From Epiperipatus broadwayi (Eukaryota; Onychophora; Udeonychophora; Euonychophora; Peripatidae), in contig JAQFVV010012442.1 of assembly GCA_028023455.1 (NCBI GenBank), positions 1,200,501-1,264,500 of the forward strand: a stretch of DNA of 64,000 nucleotides, written 5' to 3'. A program made the position numbers and the translations under genes. Numbering within the stretch: the stretch's first letter is position 1; the number at the start of each line of letters is the position of its first letter. A model generated the notes under the pieces. That model was given only the letters and a program-made list of their open reading frames with translations, was not told the DNA's origin and did no database searches. Of this stretch, positions 12,770 to 27,190 are shown piece by piece.

Positions 12770-15675
12770 AGGCTGTAAAGTCACCAACCGAGGCAGCAGT
12801 TGTTGGCCAAAGTAGGAGGGTGCTAAGTATCGGTCAGGCTTCCATTTGATGATGACTCTTTATTTAGGTACTTACAATTGCAGTTCACTTTCAAGTGAAG
12901 CAAGATTGCAAGAATTAGACGAACTGTCTTATATTAAATGGACATTATTGGGCTTTGTGAAGTGAGAAGAAAAGGTGAAGAGACAAATGAGTTAAAAAGA
13001 GGACATGCACTCTATTATAAAGGCACAAATATTGGAATTACAAGTTGACTAGGATTCATTATAAATAAAATGTGGAAGAACAACAATACAGAGTGTGACG
13101 GTGTTTCGGACAGAGTGGCAAGATTAGTTATACAACTTAATAGCAGATACAAAATGCAGATAATTCAGGTTAATGCCCCAACAAGGTCTCATAGTGATGG
13201 AGTAATAGAAAACTTTTATTTGGATGTACAAAAAGCTTTTAATCAGAGAAAACAACATTTTAAAATTGTTATGGGAGACTTTAATGCTAGAATTGGTAAA
13301 CAAATGGAAGATGGGGGTGGTGTTGGTAATTTTGGTTATGGTAATAGAAATGAAAGAGGACACAGACTTGTGGAGTTTTCAGAAAAAGAAAAACTTGATA
13401 TTATGAATTCTTTTTTTTGAGAAAAATCTTAAAAGGAAATTGACATGGAAGCATTGAAATGAAGGTACAGCAGAATTGGATTATATTTTGATGAACAGAA
13501 AATACATATTTCAAGATTGTAATGGTCTTAATGAATTTAACACAGGAAGTGATCTTCGATTAGCATTATGTAAGATACTTTTTAATGCAAAAGTAAAGAG
13601 TCAAAAATTATTAAGGAAAACAATATTTACAGTTGATATTCCTATTGTTGAGAAACATTCTAATGAATTGAAATTAGAACTTACAAATCAGTTTCAAATA
13701 TTAGTAGATTTTGAACATGATTCAGATTTGAATGAAATTAATATGAAAATAACTGATACACTTTTAAAAAGTGCAACAAAGATAGCTGGTAGAAAAAAGC
13801 AGCAATTGACTAATAAAATTTCTACTGAGACTATATAATTTATGAAGAAAAGAAGAAATATGAAGATATACAAAAATGATGCATTAAAAAGCATTTGAAT
13901 ATTTCGAATATTGTAAAATGGTGCAGAAAAGAGTGCAAAATGATATAAGAAAGTATAGCTGTGAACTAGCAAGACACGCTGTAGAAGAAAATAAAAGTCT
14001 CAAGAATGTAAAACAACATTTGGGTATTGGTAGGAAATTTATATCTGGAATAAGAAAAAAAGATGAAATTATTACTAAAAATAGAGATGACATCATGAAA
14101 TGGGTAAAAAACTTTTATCAAGAATTATATACTAATAAAAAAAAGCACCTATATCTATTACATCTTCCGAATTGCCCAGAATTTTAAATAAAGAAGTGAG
14201 ACATGCAATTAACTATATGAAGAAAGGAAATGTTCCAGGTAATGATTGAAATACAATTTTTATATTAAAAGAAGCAGATGAAGAAATAGAGTTTTTTTTA
14301 TCATAGTTATATACCAAAAGTCTAAATGATAATGATGTACCAGTTGATTGGAAGAGTGCAATATTAATATTAATATTTAAAAAATGTGATGAAGAAGATA
14401 TTAGAAATTACAGACCTATCAGCCTTTTATCAGTTTTATACAAAATTTTACCAAGTTTACAACTCATCTGCAGAGAACATTGGATATCCATCAACCAAGA
14501 GAAAAAGCTGTATTGAAAAGTGGTTTTAGTATAGTAAATCATATCCAGGTATTGAGAGGAAGTTATAGAAAGAACAAATGAATATGAATTGCCATTATGT
14601 TTTGGATTTGTGAATTATGAAAAGGCAGTTGATTCTATAAACATTTCTTCAGGTATTAAAGCATTGGATCATCAAGGTCTATATTCAGAATATTGTCATA
14701 TTTTAAAGAATATTTATAAAAATGTAACAACAACAATTAGATTACATAATGATACTGGGAATGTCAACATTGAGAAGGTTGTAAGACAGGGTGACTCCAT
14801 ATACCCAAAACTTTTACAGCAGTGCTGCAAGAAATATTTTGTGCATTAAAATGGGAATCAAAAAAAGGGAAAGTAAATGAACAATATTTACGTCATTTAG
14901 ATTTTACAGACCATGTAGTTGTATTTGCAAATAATGCTTTAAAGCTGCAGGAAATGTTGCAGGAGTTATCAAATGAAAGTAGGAAAGTAGGACTAAAGAT
15001 AAATGTTAAAAAGACTAAAGTAATGTTTAATCGATTTTCTCAAAATATGAAAATAAAGATTGATTATGATGACTTGGACAAAGTTAACAGTTACAAATAT
15101 CTTGGTCAGATTATTAAGACAGCTGGAAACATAATGGATTAAATTAATCATAGAATTAAACTTGGTTGGAGTGCTTTTGATAGAAATAACTTGATACTAA
15201 AAAAATATGCCTATGTGTTTGAAAAGGAAGGTTTTTAATAAATGTGTTTAACCAGTTCTTACTTATGGATCTCAGACATGGACACTTAATGGAAGAGCAA
15301 TACAGATACATCAGACCACTCAAAGAAGTATGGAGAGATGCATGTTGTGAGTAACAAGAAGAGATTGGAAACGCAATGTATGGATAAAAGAAGAAACAGG
15401 TGTTGCTGACCTCATTGAAAAAATTAAAAGATTGAAGTGGAGTTGGGCTGGACATATTTCTAGAAAAGATGGTAATAGATGGGCAAATGAAATCTGAAAC
15501 CGGATTCCAAGAGATTGTAAAAGACCCAGAAAGAGACCACATGTTACATGGATGGATGGCATAAGAAAGTGTACAGGGGTGATGTGGAGAAGAGAAGCTG
15601 AAGTTCGGAGTAGACGGATTGAACTTGGAGAGACCTTCATCCAGTAGTGGATTGATAATGGTTGATGATGATGAT
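12770..15675 (+). pseudogene. RTE-like non-LTR retrotransposon (endonuclease-RT), multiply broken
   Basis: The order of domains is that of RTE-type ORF2. The apurinic-type endonuclease shows MDIIGLCEVRRKGEETNEL (about 12938-12995), then VGDFNAR-type MGDFNARIG (about 13270-13297), GNRNERGHRLVEF and an ELDYIL strand (about 13465-13490). The RT palm shows IRNYRPISLLSVLYKIL (about 14400-14450), FVNYEKAVDSI (about 14606-14640) and LDFTDHVVVFANN (about 14897-14936). The C-terminal region shows INVKKTKVMFN, SYKYLGQIIKTAGN, then frameshifted TQRSMERCML-like and RLKWSWAGHIS. The copy ends in a short (GATGAT)n tail, as RTE elements do. Motif A reads VNYEK where family members have an Asp, and motif C reads FTDH in place of FADD, so it is catalytically dead as well as interrupted by stops. 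It acts, when intact, by target-primed reverse transcription. Confidence 0.88.
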
Positions 15676-17188
15676 ATTAAGCCAATATAGGCATAATTAA
15701 AACCAATACCTCATGTTTAAATATTATTTCCCTATACACATCATCATTTTGACTGTCACTACCATGGAAATGGAATGAATTTGACTCAAAGAAACCAATT
15801 GCAGTTTACTGTTATATTTTTCAACACTTTGTATTTATTTGATAGATAAAAACGAAATAAAATGTATCCTTAATTAATTTACTTCTAATTTAAATACTTA
15901 GATGTCAATGAAAAAGTTTTTAGTATAGATATTTAACTTTAGCTAATTGTAATATCAGAAAAAAGAACTTTACACCGAATTTGTTTATTAATATATTTTT
16001 ATTTTTGCAAAATTTAATTAAATATTTCTACCTCAGAAGTTTTGTGATATCTTTACAATTCAGCTTTTATTTGAATGTATTCGGTTTTTTAGTAGGAAAC
16101 TTTAAAAATGAAATAATGCTCATTTCCAAAACTGTCCTCACTCTTTTTTGTTTTTTCTTTACAACAATAATTGAAATTTTAATATTTTAACAAATATTTT
16201 TTTTTCAAATACATTTATTTTTCAGAATTCTTCGTACTGATAAAAATTCAGTTGTCAATAATTTTTTCCATTAAAATACATTTCCTATACTGAATACTAA
16301 AAATGTAATATTTTGTTCTGATTATTTATTTCTGTTTATGACCCTTTTTTTATTTTCCAAATTGATATATTATTTAAAATATTTTTTTGTTTGTTCATAG
16401 TCTAACTATTGTCCTAATTGGCACAGGTCTTTCCGCTTCAATAGGTAATTTACTGTTTGAAGACATGTATACGGTTTCTGTAAATTTAGACTAAGAATTT
16501 TTCCTTCAACTTTATGCATTATTCTTCTACTCTGTCTTAGTGTTGGTAAACACATGCGTCTTAATATCTACATTCTTATTTAAATAATTTTCATCATGAA
16601 TAGTAGTGAGCTAATATTCCCACTCTTTAGCTCTGTTAGCTCAATAAAGGTTTTTTTTATATGGTTAACATGTCATTTTCCTCCTATTCTGTTGTCTTGC
16701 AATTTAATTTTACATATATGGGAAGATAATATTCTAAATATTTACCCTTGTCATAATTTTTTCTTAAAGTATTCTTTATCCAAGCAGCATAATTATAATT
16801 AATTAAGATTGATGATGATGATCAAATCATATATCACTTATACAATTTTTAATATAAGATATGCAAATTATATTCGCGGATGATTCGAGGACCAAATTCA
16901 ACCCTTAAAAGATTTTATTCAATCTCATCCATAATTTTTTATTATTATACCATACTTTAATTTTATTAGAGTGCCACTTTATTGACAAAAACGCTTATGG
17001 ATAGATACCACTACCAACTCAAAATTAAAACCCCAATTTAACACTAGCAACCTTTTACTTCTCCTCTCTCCCCCCACTCAGTTCATGATTTTTCACACTG
17101 ATGCATAGAACAGTTTATTTTAAAGAACATTGATTGGCATTCATTGTTATAATAAGGAATTTTGTATAGACAGGTGTCATTATGACCC

Positions 17189-17271
<83 letters not shown>

Positions 17272-18780
17272 AAAGAGGTGAGGGCAGACCATTTTGGAAA
17301 TTGAAGATTAATTATGACAGATATTAAATCTCCAGTCCATGTACAGTGCTTTATTTTTTCTATAGATATATACTGTCTTTATGCTATTATTTTATAGATT
17401 AAACAATAATCATAACAAATCAATAGAAATAATTAAAATGTGATGATAATTATTCCATTAAAATTACTAATTTTGTATATATAAAGTAAATAATATAATA
17501 AAAAATCTTTTGTTATAATAAAATTCTTTTTAATTATTGAGAGTCTTCTAAAGGTTAATGAAATTTCGAACAAGTAGAAAAATTATTTTGATATCTTTTG
17601 GATAATAATACATAATTGGAGTCATTTAAAGATATAGTTCAAACAAAAAATCTAGCTTAGTGAAATCACAAGAGCTTTTTGTGATTCCAAAAATAGAAGC
17701 AGGGTCTGAGGAAGATGCCTGAAAAGTTTAAATATGGGTGATCATATTTTGGCTCAAATTCATTGATAATTTTTAAAAATTATATGGTTCAGGATATGGT
17801 TCATGCTTATCTTAAAAGTTACCATTATCATTTTTATTAATTACACTCCAAAGGTAGAAAGGACTTGTAAAGTTGTTAAATGATTAATACTTGTTTATGA
17901 CAACAAGTAGTTTCAAAAAATTTGCTGGATAACTTGCTTTCAGATAGAGATATTGCAGTGATTTAGGGTGGTTTTAGAGAATCATGGAACAGTAGAGACA
18001 TCAAGTTTTGTTGTCAAGAAATGTAAGAGAAAAATACAGGAGCCAAATTAGGATTTATGTATTGAATTATGGATTTGGTTAAGTAAAATGACTGAATTTT
18101 GATACCATATCATTAGCAAGATTTAAAATTAAGCGATGACTGGTAAAGCTGGTTATGTGTATTCAGCAGTTTTTTACATGATTCATTAAGAACACACATT
18201 ATTATAAGCAAGACATTTCAAAACATCTGATAGTAAACAATTGTGTGCAATATCTCCAAAATTGCGTATAACTTTTGACAATGGTATTTGAAATACTTAT
18301 AGGTTGCTTCATATACAGTTATGGTTCAGGTTGGTAGATAAATTTCAATTTGAAGTAACTAAAAGCCTAATAAGAAATCATATTGGTTTCTGCATTTACA
18401 GTATGATATAATTATGGTATTTTTTTCAATTCAAAAGCTAATCCGAAAAATGATTTAATCTGCTTCATGCAACCAGTATGAATATTTTATTAGTATTTAG
18501 TATACATAAACGCTTTAGCAGTCAATATTGGAAGAAATATCTCGTGAAACATTGCATATAATTATCAATTTTAGCATATAAATGGATTTAAATATCTTGG
18601 TAATTTTTAAAAATAGACCAATAACGCTATGCTACAATTTCAGCACAATTTTCAATGTTCTATTGTTACATTTAAAAACTGAAAAGGAAAATAAAAGAGA
18701 TAAAAGTACTGCAGGGAAATTAGTTGTGTATAGAATCTTCCAATAAATCGAAATTGAAACCGGACTTCCCAAATATAGTA
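15676..18780. other. A+T-rich intergenic stretch with one interrupted (TA)n
   Basis: No gene is supported. Hydrophobic frames at 15981-16190 and 16596-16802 are T-rich low-complexity translations. A compound (TA)n tract lies at about 17192-17268, interrupted by AAGG. Confidence 0.5.
17192..17268. repeat. interrupted (TA)n microsatellite
   Basis: Two TA runs are separated by a short AAGG interruption at about 17223-17226. Confidence 0.95.
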
Positions 18781-21080
18781 TATTAAAAATATTCTATTTG
18801 AAGTTAATCTCTTTGCTATGCCCTGAGGGTATTATCTCAATGCTAATTGGAAATTCATCGGTAACATTAAATAAAATTCAAGTACAATTTGAAGTAACAA
18901 AATAGAATTATTAAACATCAGTAACAAACAAAAAAAAAGAATAAAAGAGTATAAATACGCTTCTGCTTACGTGTGTATCAATTTGTAAGTGTGCTCACTA
19001 AATAATTATAATCCTTTAACTTTTATTTTAAACGAACAAAGTTGTCCATCCCTTGATTCTGGTACGCTGCAATATATACATATACGTTGCAAACCACGAA
19101 CTTAAACCTTGGCAATTATCTTATCAACAGTATGCACGCACTCGGCTACTCTGTAGTAGACAAAACATACGCGCAACTATTACGCTTTCTTTACAGCAAC
19201 ACACGAAAAAGTCTTAACGGGAGGGGTATATATTAATAATTATTTGTGATTAGCATATTTAAATTTAAGGTACGCATGTGTAGACTTTCTACAGTAGTAT
19301 GATATTGAGATATTTTATTCGTAAAATTGACTACATGGTATTTATATGATTAGATAATAAACTTTATTTACTTTGTTTAATAATGCACGCTCAAATTGTG
19401 CATTCTTAAAATTTTAAAATCACTGAAAGCAAGATTATGGAAAGAATCAGTATGCAGGATTTTACAACCTTCTAAATCTGCAGTTGCATTTGGTTTAAAC
19501 ATGCCTATCAAAAAAGTGTGGCAAAGAAGATGAAAAATAGAATGATAAAAAATATTGACTTCTCAAAGTTTGTGGTACTATTGAACATTTGTTTTAACGA
19601 AAATTGAAATTTTTTAAAAAAGAAAAAAATTGACGGCTTAAATTCTTCATAAACTTCTACAATTTAAAAATTACCTTATCCAATAATTGTTATTTTGTAA
19701 TAACGCTAAATCCTAGAAGCAACAAGAAAAATAGCTTTTTTATTTCTCTCTATTTTTTTAGAGTCATGTAAATATTTATATATTACTACTGAAATTATAA
19801 AATGCGTTATGTTTGCGTCTCGCGAGCTGCAGATTAGCGATTCCTGGTATTATATTATTATAAATTCATGTCAATTTTTTTAGTCCTGAGAAGGGAATGG
19901 ACTGTAATGAACTTACTAAAAAGATATTCTATTTTGAGTTGAAACTAAAATTTCATGTGAGTGGCAGAATTATAATTTATGTTACAAATGTTATCTCAAG
20001 GATAACTTATTAAAATACAATGTTCTTCACTATTATTCGATAGATAATTGATAATACAATAATGGTGTTTCCAATTAAGTAAAGTTTGACATCCTTAAGA
20101 AAGTATATTTCGCTGCGGAATTATTTGTGCATTTACATTATATTTACAATGGACACATTCCAGAGGCAACAGTTCTTGTGGTATAGCCCTTAAATTTAAG
20201 GTGAACTACAGCAGAAGGGATTTCATGTGCATTTATAGATTTTCTATCACTTCTAGCTGTTCTGTAACAGCCTGCTTTATGAGTAGGCCTGGCGACCCTT
20301 TCGGCCGTATATGACAGCTTGACTGGCATCGGTGTCTGTCTTTCAGCTCCGTGACAGTAATTCTCTGAGCCTATTTCAAAAAGCTTGACTATTTATTGCC
20401 ACATTTCCATCCTTAATTGAAAATATTCGGATACAGTGGGCATCATCACGTATTGGCCCGTCCTTGCCATTACTTATGTATTATCTATTTGTACATGCAT
20501 TAGTTCGAGATGGTGATGCTCAGTCTGATAAGATAAGACATGATCTGGAGTAGTTCATTATTGAAAGGGCAAGATGAGATGTAACAAATAATAATGAAAA
20601 TTATCAAATATATATATTAAAAAAGTGCTATGCGGACTTATTTATTGTATTATTTCTTAAACCACATCCCTAATATTTTATTCCTCTTTTTCTCTCTCTG
20701 TGTGTGGGTGTGTATGTGTGCGTGGAATTAGAATTGCTATCCTTGTTTACAAGAGTTTGTTGTTGGTAATATTTAAACTTCAAATAATAGATAAGCGATT
20801 AAAAATAATAATAATAAATAATCAGTTTATTGACAAAATTAAGTCTATTAATAACATTTAAATAAGTGTGTTTTTCTTTTTATTATACTTGCACACGTAT
20901 CATTATTTAATAAAACGTCTTGCTACAACAAAATAATTTTTTGTATACCTATATTTTTAAAGATAATTCCAATAAAGTATTAACAACTTCAAAATAAATA
21001 ATTATAAAAAATAAATGTTTATTCAAGATAATAATATAAATAATTTTATTGAATAAAATAATAAATAGTGACTTTCTATT

Positions 21081-21385
21081 ATGACGTCACAGCTGTATTT
21101 TGCTTGGATTCAATCAGCAATATTTTTCAGCTTCTTGGAAATATTGAGTAAAGAAGTTTTTTGAAAATCATTCTTCACTCCAGTCTCATGGACAGCTTTC
21201 AAGTTGTGTTTATACTTGTGGTACTTGCCATCGTTGCCTTTTTAATTGCTTTCCTACTGTTGTGTGTACCACCATCTTATGATGTAGATATGTCCGATGG
21301 CGTATTTTTTATTCCATGGAGCACGTATTTTCCAGTTGATATTGGTGAAGATGCCCCATTGGAGAGTATCGTCGTGCTGAAGTAA
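21081..21385 (+). pseudogene. frameshifted duplicate of the 101-aa membrane ORF
   Basis: The ATG, TGACGTCA palindrome, stop and AATAAA (21511-21516) of copy A are all present. A one-base deletion near 21157-21163 shifts the frame around codon 27. The membrane helix and acidic tail remain open only from an internal ATG at 21161 (74 codons). Replacement changes relative to copy A are Ala12 to Ser and Val59 to Leu. If the protein starts at the internal ATG the helix is retained, so translation cannot be excluded, but this is most simply a pseudogene copy. Confidence 0.5.
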
Positions 21386-23665
21386 ACAATATTTAACAGT
21401 GACATCAAATGGGAATTATTTCACGATGCCACTGCTAGTACCAATTGAGATGAAATCTCTTAAAATGCCAACTGTACTTCACACATACCAGAAAGAATGT
21501 TAGTCTTTGTAATAAAAGATGGACTTCTTTTAATTGTCTTTATCCTGAAATGTGACTTATTGACCTTATTTTGACATACCTAAAAACCGGACTTGGATAT
21601 TTTCCCGATTTTTGACAAATATTCACACCATATGTTGACAGAAGTTTTAACACCTTTCGTCATTACAAAACTAAAAGAATGGATTGTTTTAAAGTAACTA
21701 TATTTTATATAGTAAATATCTAAAGGTCGAGATGCTTAAAAGTTCTACGTATTTGGATCTCGTCTAAATTCTTACAACGACTAATGTAGTAATCATTCAA
21801 ATCGGACTCTATGAAATCCTAGACTTTCCACTGAAGTAATTAAAGTTTGCTTTCTGTGATGAAGATTCCTATAGATTCCGGCGAGTGCAGAAGATTTATA
21901 AATCTTGATTTCTTGAAAAGAAAAATGAATAGATTTAAAACACTGAGGTACCCATTTAATGATGTTTTGATTTGAAGACAAATAATTTATATTACAATAG
22001 AATGATAATAAGTTAATATCATCATCTTGTGATGTAGATTTTCACTTACCTATCAATCAATCTGTTACCATGGTTACTCAAATGTTTGTTATTTCAGCCA
22101 CAAAATTTATTTTTGATTCTAAATAGATATTTTAAAAAATGGAATACATTTTCAAATCATTTTGATAATTTTATATTTAATAAAAAATTTACGTATTTAT
22201 TTTATGTTGTATTTATTTGAGATTAAAAACAATTTTACATTCATTATATATGTAAGTTGATTTTAGGCCCACACATTTATTCGTACACGTGTAGTAATGT
22301 TATGCACACATGCAAATGGTTTTTATATAAAATATTCTTACCGACATGCTTACAAATTTATCCAGGGGTTAGTGTTTTTTTTTTTTTTACATTTATTTAA
22401 AACTTCTTTTGTAGAATACATTCTTAAAAATTAAACATCAAATGACCACCATTTCTTATGCCTCCACAATCTACTAAAATAGCAGTGCCCCTCCCTCCAG
22501 TGTAAATTAGATACTAGTTTGGAAATATTGTATGAATAGACGGCAGATAGGTATTTTATGCTCAAACCTTCTTGCATCCATTGATAACTATAGCGTACTC
22601 CGAATGAAACTATTATAGTTTGCTATTGCTGCGAGATTCCTTACTGCATCACATGACATCAACATGCTGTTTACTCTTAAAATGTAGAAATATATATAAA
22701 TGACAAAATATATTATTCCTAAAATGGATATAGTTTATTTTAGATAAAGACGTTAATGATTGTTACTAATTCTTTATTAGGTTAAAGACTAGAAATTATA
22801 TCACTCCTAAATTTAATATATCAATTTTTAATTGATTAACAATTCTAAAGCAATATGTGATACGAAGAGCCTCAAATTCTCCCCATCTCCTAGTCATTAT
22901 TTAGTAAATGTTTGTATCCAGATATTTTTATCTAATTCCATTACGTTTTTTTGTTTAATACACTGTACAAACATACACTACCTGCACATATAATGTAATA
23001 CATAAGAGATTCGAACTCACACTTTCACTCGACCCTCAACTCTCCGAGCCATTTCATATTGCCGATACAGCTGATCATCATATGAGATGCCTTGGAAAGT
23101 TGAGAGTCATGTGAAAGTCTGAATTCGAATTTTTTATATATTTTTTGTTTACTAAAACAATGTTAGTCTGTAACGTTAATTTAAAATTTATATCTCGACT
23201 AGGTATGATTTTACAATCAGTACTCGAAATGAAAAATATCAAGGCTGTGAATGCAAGAAATTAGGTTAAATAGTACTAATATATATGTGTTTTGCGTTGA
23301 CATAAATCAATCTCAAGGCAGTTAATAAGGGTAAATTAATTTCAATCAAAGGAATAGTAAGAAGTTAATCAATTAAGGAAGCGTAGAAGAAATATGACAA
23401 TATCCTTTCATTCACTAGAAGACATTAATAAATAAAGACAAATGTGAAGAAATAGATAGATTTAATTAATCCTCAATGTATACAAATGTATTAACTGCTA
23501 ACAATTTTCAAATGCTTTAACTAAGGGAAAGGATATGCATCTAAACACATATACTTTGAAGAAATTTAAATAGTTGATTGTTGAATAAAATGAAAAAAAA
23601 AAAGAAGCATTAAGTCATTTATTACAAATACAAATATTTGGTAGCTTGAATGTAGATGAAATTAA

Positions 23666-24421
23666 TGCATTAAACCGCTAATTTTATTATTGGTTGTATC
23701 AGATAAAAATCAAATCTTTTAATTGTCCAACTCACAAACTGAAGACAAAGCCTATTGTTAAAACATATTCGCCTATAATATTAAATTCAACTCAGATACG
23801 TTTATAAAAAGTTTTTTACTTATTTTTCAGGTTATGAAGAGAACGAAAGTTCTTTCAAAAATAAATTGCTATTTATTTATTCTAAAATATTCACTTTCGG
23901 CAACGTAAAAGCTATAATATAAACAAAAAGATCGACTTTTACGTTATTGAAAAGTAAATATTTCTTTTTACTAAATCTTCAACATTTTTACAAAAATCTT
24001 CGATAAATATTTTTCGAAAATAATTTTGTTTTTTTAGTATATTTTTTAAAAACTAGTTTAATTTCTTAAATTATATTTTTTTAATACTTAAAATTGGATT
24101 CGAAATGAAAATCTCAGTGTTTTTCTTTATTTTCTTTGATCAGGCAGTTTCTTTGTTCTTTCCAGCCAATCAGAATGTCTTTTTCGGCTGAGAGCTTGCT
24201 AAGAACCAATCACAAATAATGTTCTTTCTTTGTTTAGGTTTAAATGAGTTTTTTTTCTATTTTTTACTTGTAAAATAAATCGGAAGATGGCACGTTCGTA
24301 CAGAACTTTTAAAAACGCATTCAATACGTCTTTAACGAAAATTTTCGTATGAAAACGGGCTGAGTTAGAGTGATTTCAGATGTCGACGAGGAGCCTCGTC
24401 AGACACGGAAAAAAGGGTTAA
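23666..24421. mobile_element. 756-bp TTAA-flanked insertion (piggyBac-like non-autonomous candidate)
   Basis: Copy A has gaaattaatgcgcaag at about 8621-8636. Copy B has the same flanks but split by 756 bp, with TTAATGC repeated on both sides. The right end reads GGGTTAA, the hallmark end of TTAA-specific (piggyBac-type) elements, and just inside it is a hairpin GACGAGG-AG-CCTCGTC (24384-24400). The left end (tgcattaaaccgc) is not a clean inverted match, so the assignment is tentative. No transposase is encoded. The empty site in copy A shows either that insertion followed duplication or that an exact excision occurred. Confidence 0.6.
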
Positions 24422-24881
24422 TGCGCAAGTACGGAAACGCCAGGGAGCTCTACTTAAACTAATCCTCTGAAAACTTAAGTATGGAATGAGATCATCTATA
24501 CATTAGCTTTGACCGCATATCATTCACTGACAGTTAATATACATACAGCTCACTGTAGTTTTTCAGTATTTCTGGCTTAGATAAATCAACCATTGCAAGC
24601 TGCACAAAAAAATTTAAATTAAAAAAAATATCAATCTTATTTAGAGAAGGGAAGGGAATAAATCTTATGATCACTCATGACGTCAAGCTGTAGAAATATT
24701 AAATGATCACCATTCTTTATACTTACACAATCCGTTTTTCACAGAGGCCAAACTCTCCATACAGTAGTGCCACTCAGTGCAAGGCAGATTAATCAATCGA
24801 TACAAGAATGTCTGTGCATACAATTCCTATCTAGTGACATCTCATCCAACATCCCCAGATTAGTTTCTAGATTGTGACTTT

Positions 24882-26585
24882 AAAAACTTTTAAAAATGAA
24901 AGTATTTGAAAGTATTTTTTTTTGTAAAAAAGTAAAGATGTAAAGATATTATATTTTTGAAAATAGAAATAGTTTTGATTTCTATAATCTTAGAAATTGG
25001 AAATGATTGTTTTATTAATTAAATGATAGGTATAAAGCACACTAGCCCTTGGGGCACTCAAATAATTAAGTGGTAAGAGAATAAAAAAAAACTAAATGAC
25101 CAATGCAATCACAAAATGACAGCATGGACCATAAATGAAACATGAGAGGATTAGTGACATCTTTCTCATTGAATCCAAAGATTGGATGATAAGAGGCTAA
25201 TAAAAATATAAAATCCAAATGATTATTATAATTGTTATCTTAGAGCTGACTATGAATATACTGTTATAACTAGCTATATTGCAGATTTCACGATGTAGAA
25301 GTCTGCAATAAATTTAATTTTCCAGACAACCAGCTGAGGCCTTTGGATGACAGTTCCTCACCAAATGCATGGCAAGTAGCAGTTTTGTTTTAAAGAAGGA
25401 CAAAATCTATGAAAGTGATCACGAAGATGGATCTCTAAATGTGTTCAATCCGTAATGTATGAACTCTTGTGTTTATCTAACAGGAACTTTTCCTAAATTT
25501 GCATTTAATAGCTGAAAATAAGAACTATTATCTGTCCTAAAATCAATTGTTAGTAATTTTTTTATGCATCTGTTTAAGCAATCATTTCCATTTCTTTCTT
25601 TTTTGTGATAGGTGTTAATTAAAATGTATCAAATTAAAGTTGGGTGTAGATAGCTGCATGGATAAAAATTAATAACTATGTTTAAATTCGTTTATTGTTT
25701 ATTTTAAAGGGTTAATTTCAGCCTATTTGTTTCGTAGTTAAGATGATGCTTGTGAAGGAATATATGGGTGTTTATATCAATATAATGTGAAGTGTGTGTT
25801 TAGCATACAGGGCAATGTGTCCAACTGAATGTATGACCCCAAAAAGGCAGTCATATTGTTGCAATGGTCACAGACAGATTTCCTGCACAAATGACCCCTT
25901 CTATCTCTATGGACAGGGATTTATAAGTCGGTAGAAAAGACCACTCTCCCCCATACATAGAACTCTTTAATTAATTTATATACATGATTCCTTTGCAAAG
26001 ACAGATGCACATTATTGTACTGGATGAGGATCATGTCCTTCTAATAATATCACACTGGTAGATGCACATTTCTGTCAGCATGATTTTATGCTAGCATCTT
26101 TATATTGCATTGATTGTGACTATATATCTGGAAGCAGGTGTTGGTTTGGCTACAAACTTTTAGTCTGAGATTGAATGAGTGTTTTGATAAGTTTTTTTTT
26201 GTTAGTGAGAAATCTATGTAGCCTATCTATATTCAACATGCTAAACTAAAATATTATTAAAATGTCCATCTGTGTGGCCTATTTAAAATAGTAACTTAAA
26301 TTTAAAAATTAATGTTAAAATCTAAAATATAAATTTTATTTCTCAATTTTAAATGTGCATTAATAAAATCTGTTGTTTTATTAGTACTGGCAGTGATCAA
26401 GTTTATTTTTTCATTCTTTATTAAAAAAATATATTTTAATAAATATAGTTTAAAACCTCTGCTACTCCATGAGCTAGTGGCAAGGGCAAATGTTCAATAA
26501 AATAAAAGTTGGATTTTTAACAGCGCATATCTGCCTACTCTATAGATTACGGTAAGACTGTAACTTCCACTTCTTTTTGGTCTGT

Positions 26586-26588
<3 letters not shown>
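24882..26588. other. intergenic stretch, no gene seen
   Basis: This stretch is slightly less A+T rich between about 25300 and 26160, but no open frame or familiar repeat could be supported. It could hold unrecognised dispersed repeats. Confidence 0.45.

Positions 26589-26653
<65 letters not shown>
26589..26653. repeat. (TA)n microsatellite, about 65 bp
   Basis: Perfect TA run. Confidence 0.97.
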
Positions 26654-26657
<4 letters not shown>

Positions 26658-27190
26658 AACATTAAAATGCATTTCAGTTATATATTTGGAAAAGAAATTG
26701 TTTTTCTTTTGTATGTTTTTCTAAAAAAATAGAAAAATAGATGACTCATTTTTGTAATTAAAAGATTTACTCATTCGATGGCCAAACATTCAGCTAAAAT
26801 CTAGAATTCTATAAGACTTTATACAACTTTTGAAAAAACACAGTTCCATTGGGACACAATTTATTTCTCATCTTTAGGGGTAGTTAAGTACTTCATCTGA
26901 TCTTTATGATAATGTTTTGTCAGGTTGGTGCAAATTAAGAATTAATCAAGCAGTGTATTTTCTTTTCGAAGAAAAGTTGAATCTGGGAATTAACTATAAA
27001 TTTTTTTCAAAAAAATAAAAAGTGAAAAACTCCAGAAATATGAGCTGGAAGAGGTAGGCATAGAATGTTAGATATTTTCTGGTTTTGCTGAGTAAGATTT
27101 AGATTTGATAGTCATAAAAATACTGGGTTATATTTTTCTTTCTTTCTTCAGTACTACTGAGTGTAAGCAGACTTTTTTTTAAGTGTCATA
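26654..27190. other. A+T-rich stretch, no gene seen
   Basis: Nothing supportable was found. It borders the tRNA-derived relic. Confidence 0.45.

Larger units (their letters stand above)
18781..24881. repeat. segmental duplication, copy B (6.10 kb with insertion)
   Basis: This is the direct-orientation duplicate of 3741-9088. It carries a 756-bp insertion at 23666-24421 and many single-base differences, mostly homopolymer length changes and isolated substitutions. It ends abruptly at gtgacttt, inside what is an inverted-repeat arm in copy A; the mirror half of that foldback is absent here. Copies A and B are separated by about 9.7 kb containing the Penelope, pogo and RTE remnants. Confidence 0.93.

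Noticed and set aside
13694-14096. Minus-strand frames over the RTE element
   Set aside because: They are antisense shadows of the RTE endonuclease-RT sequence.
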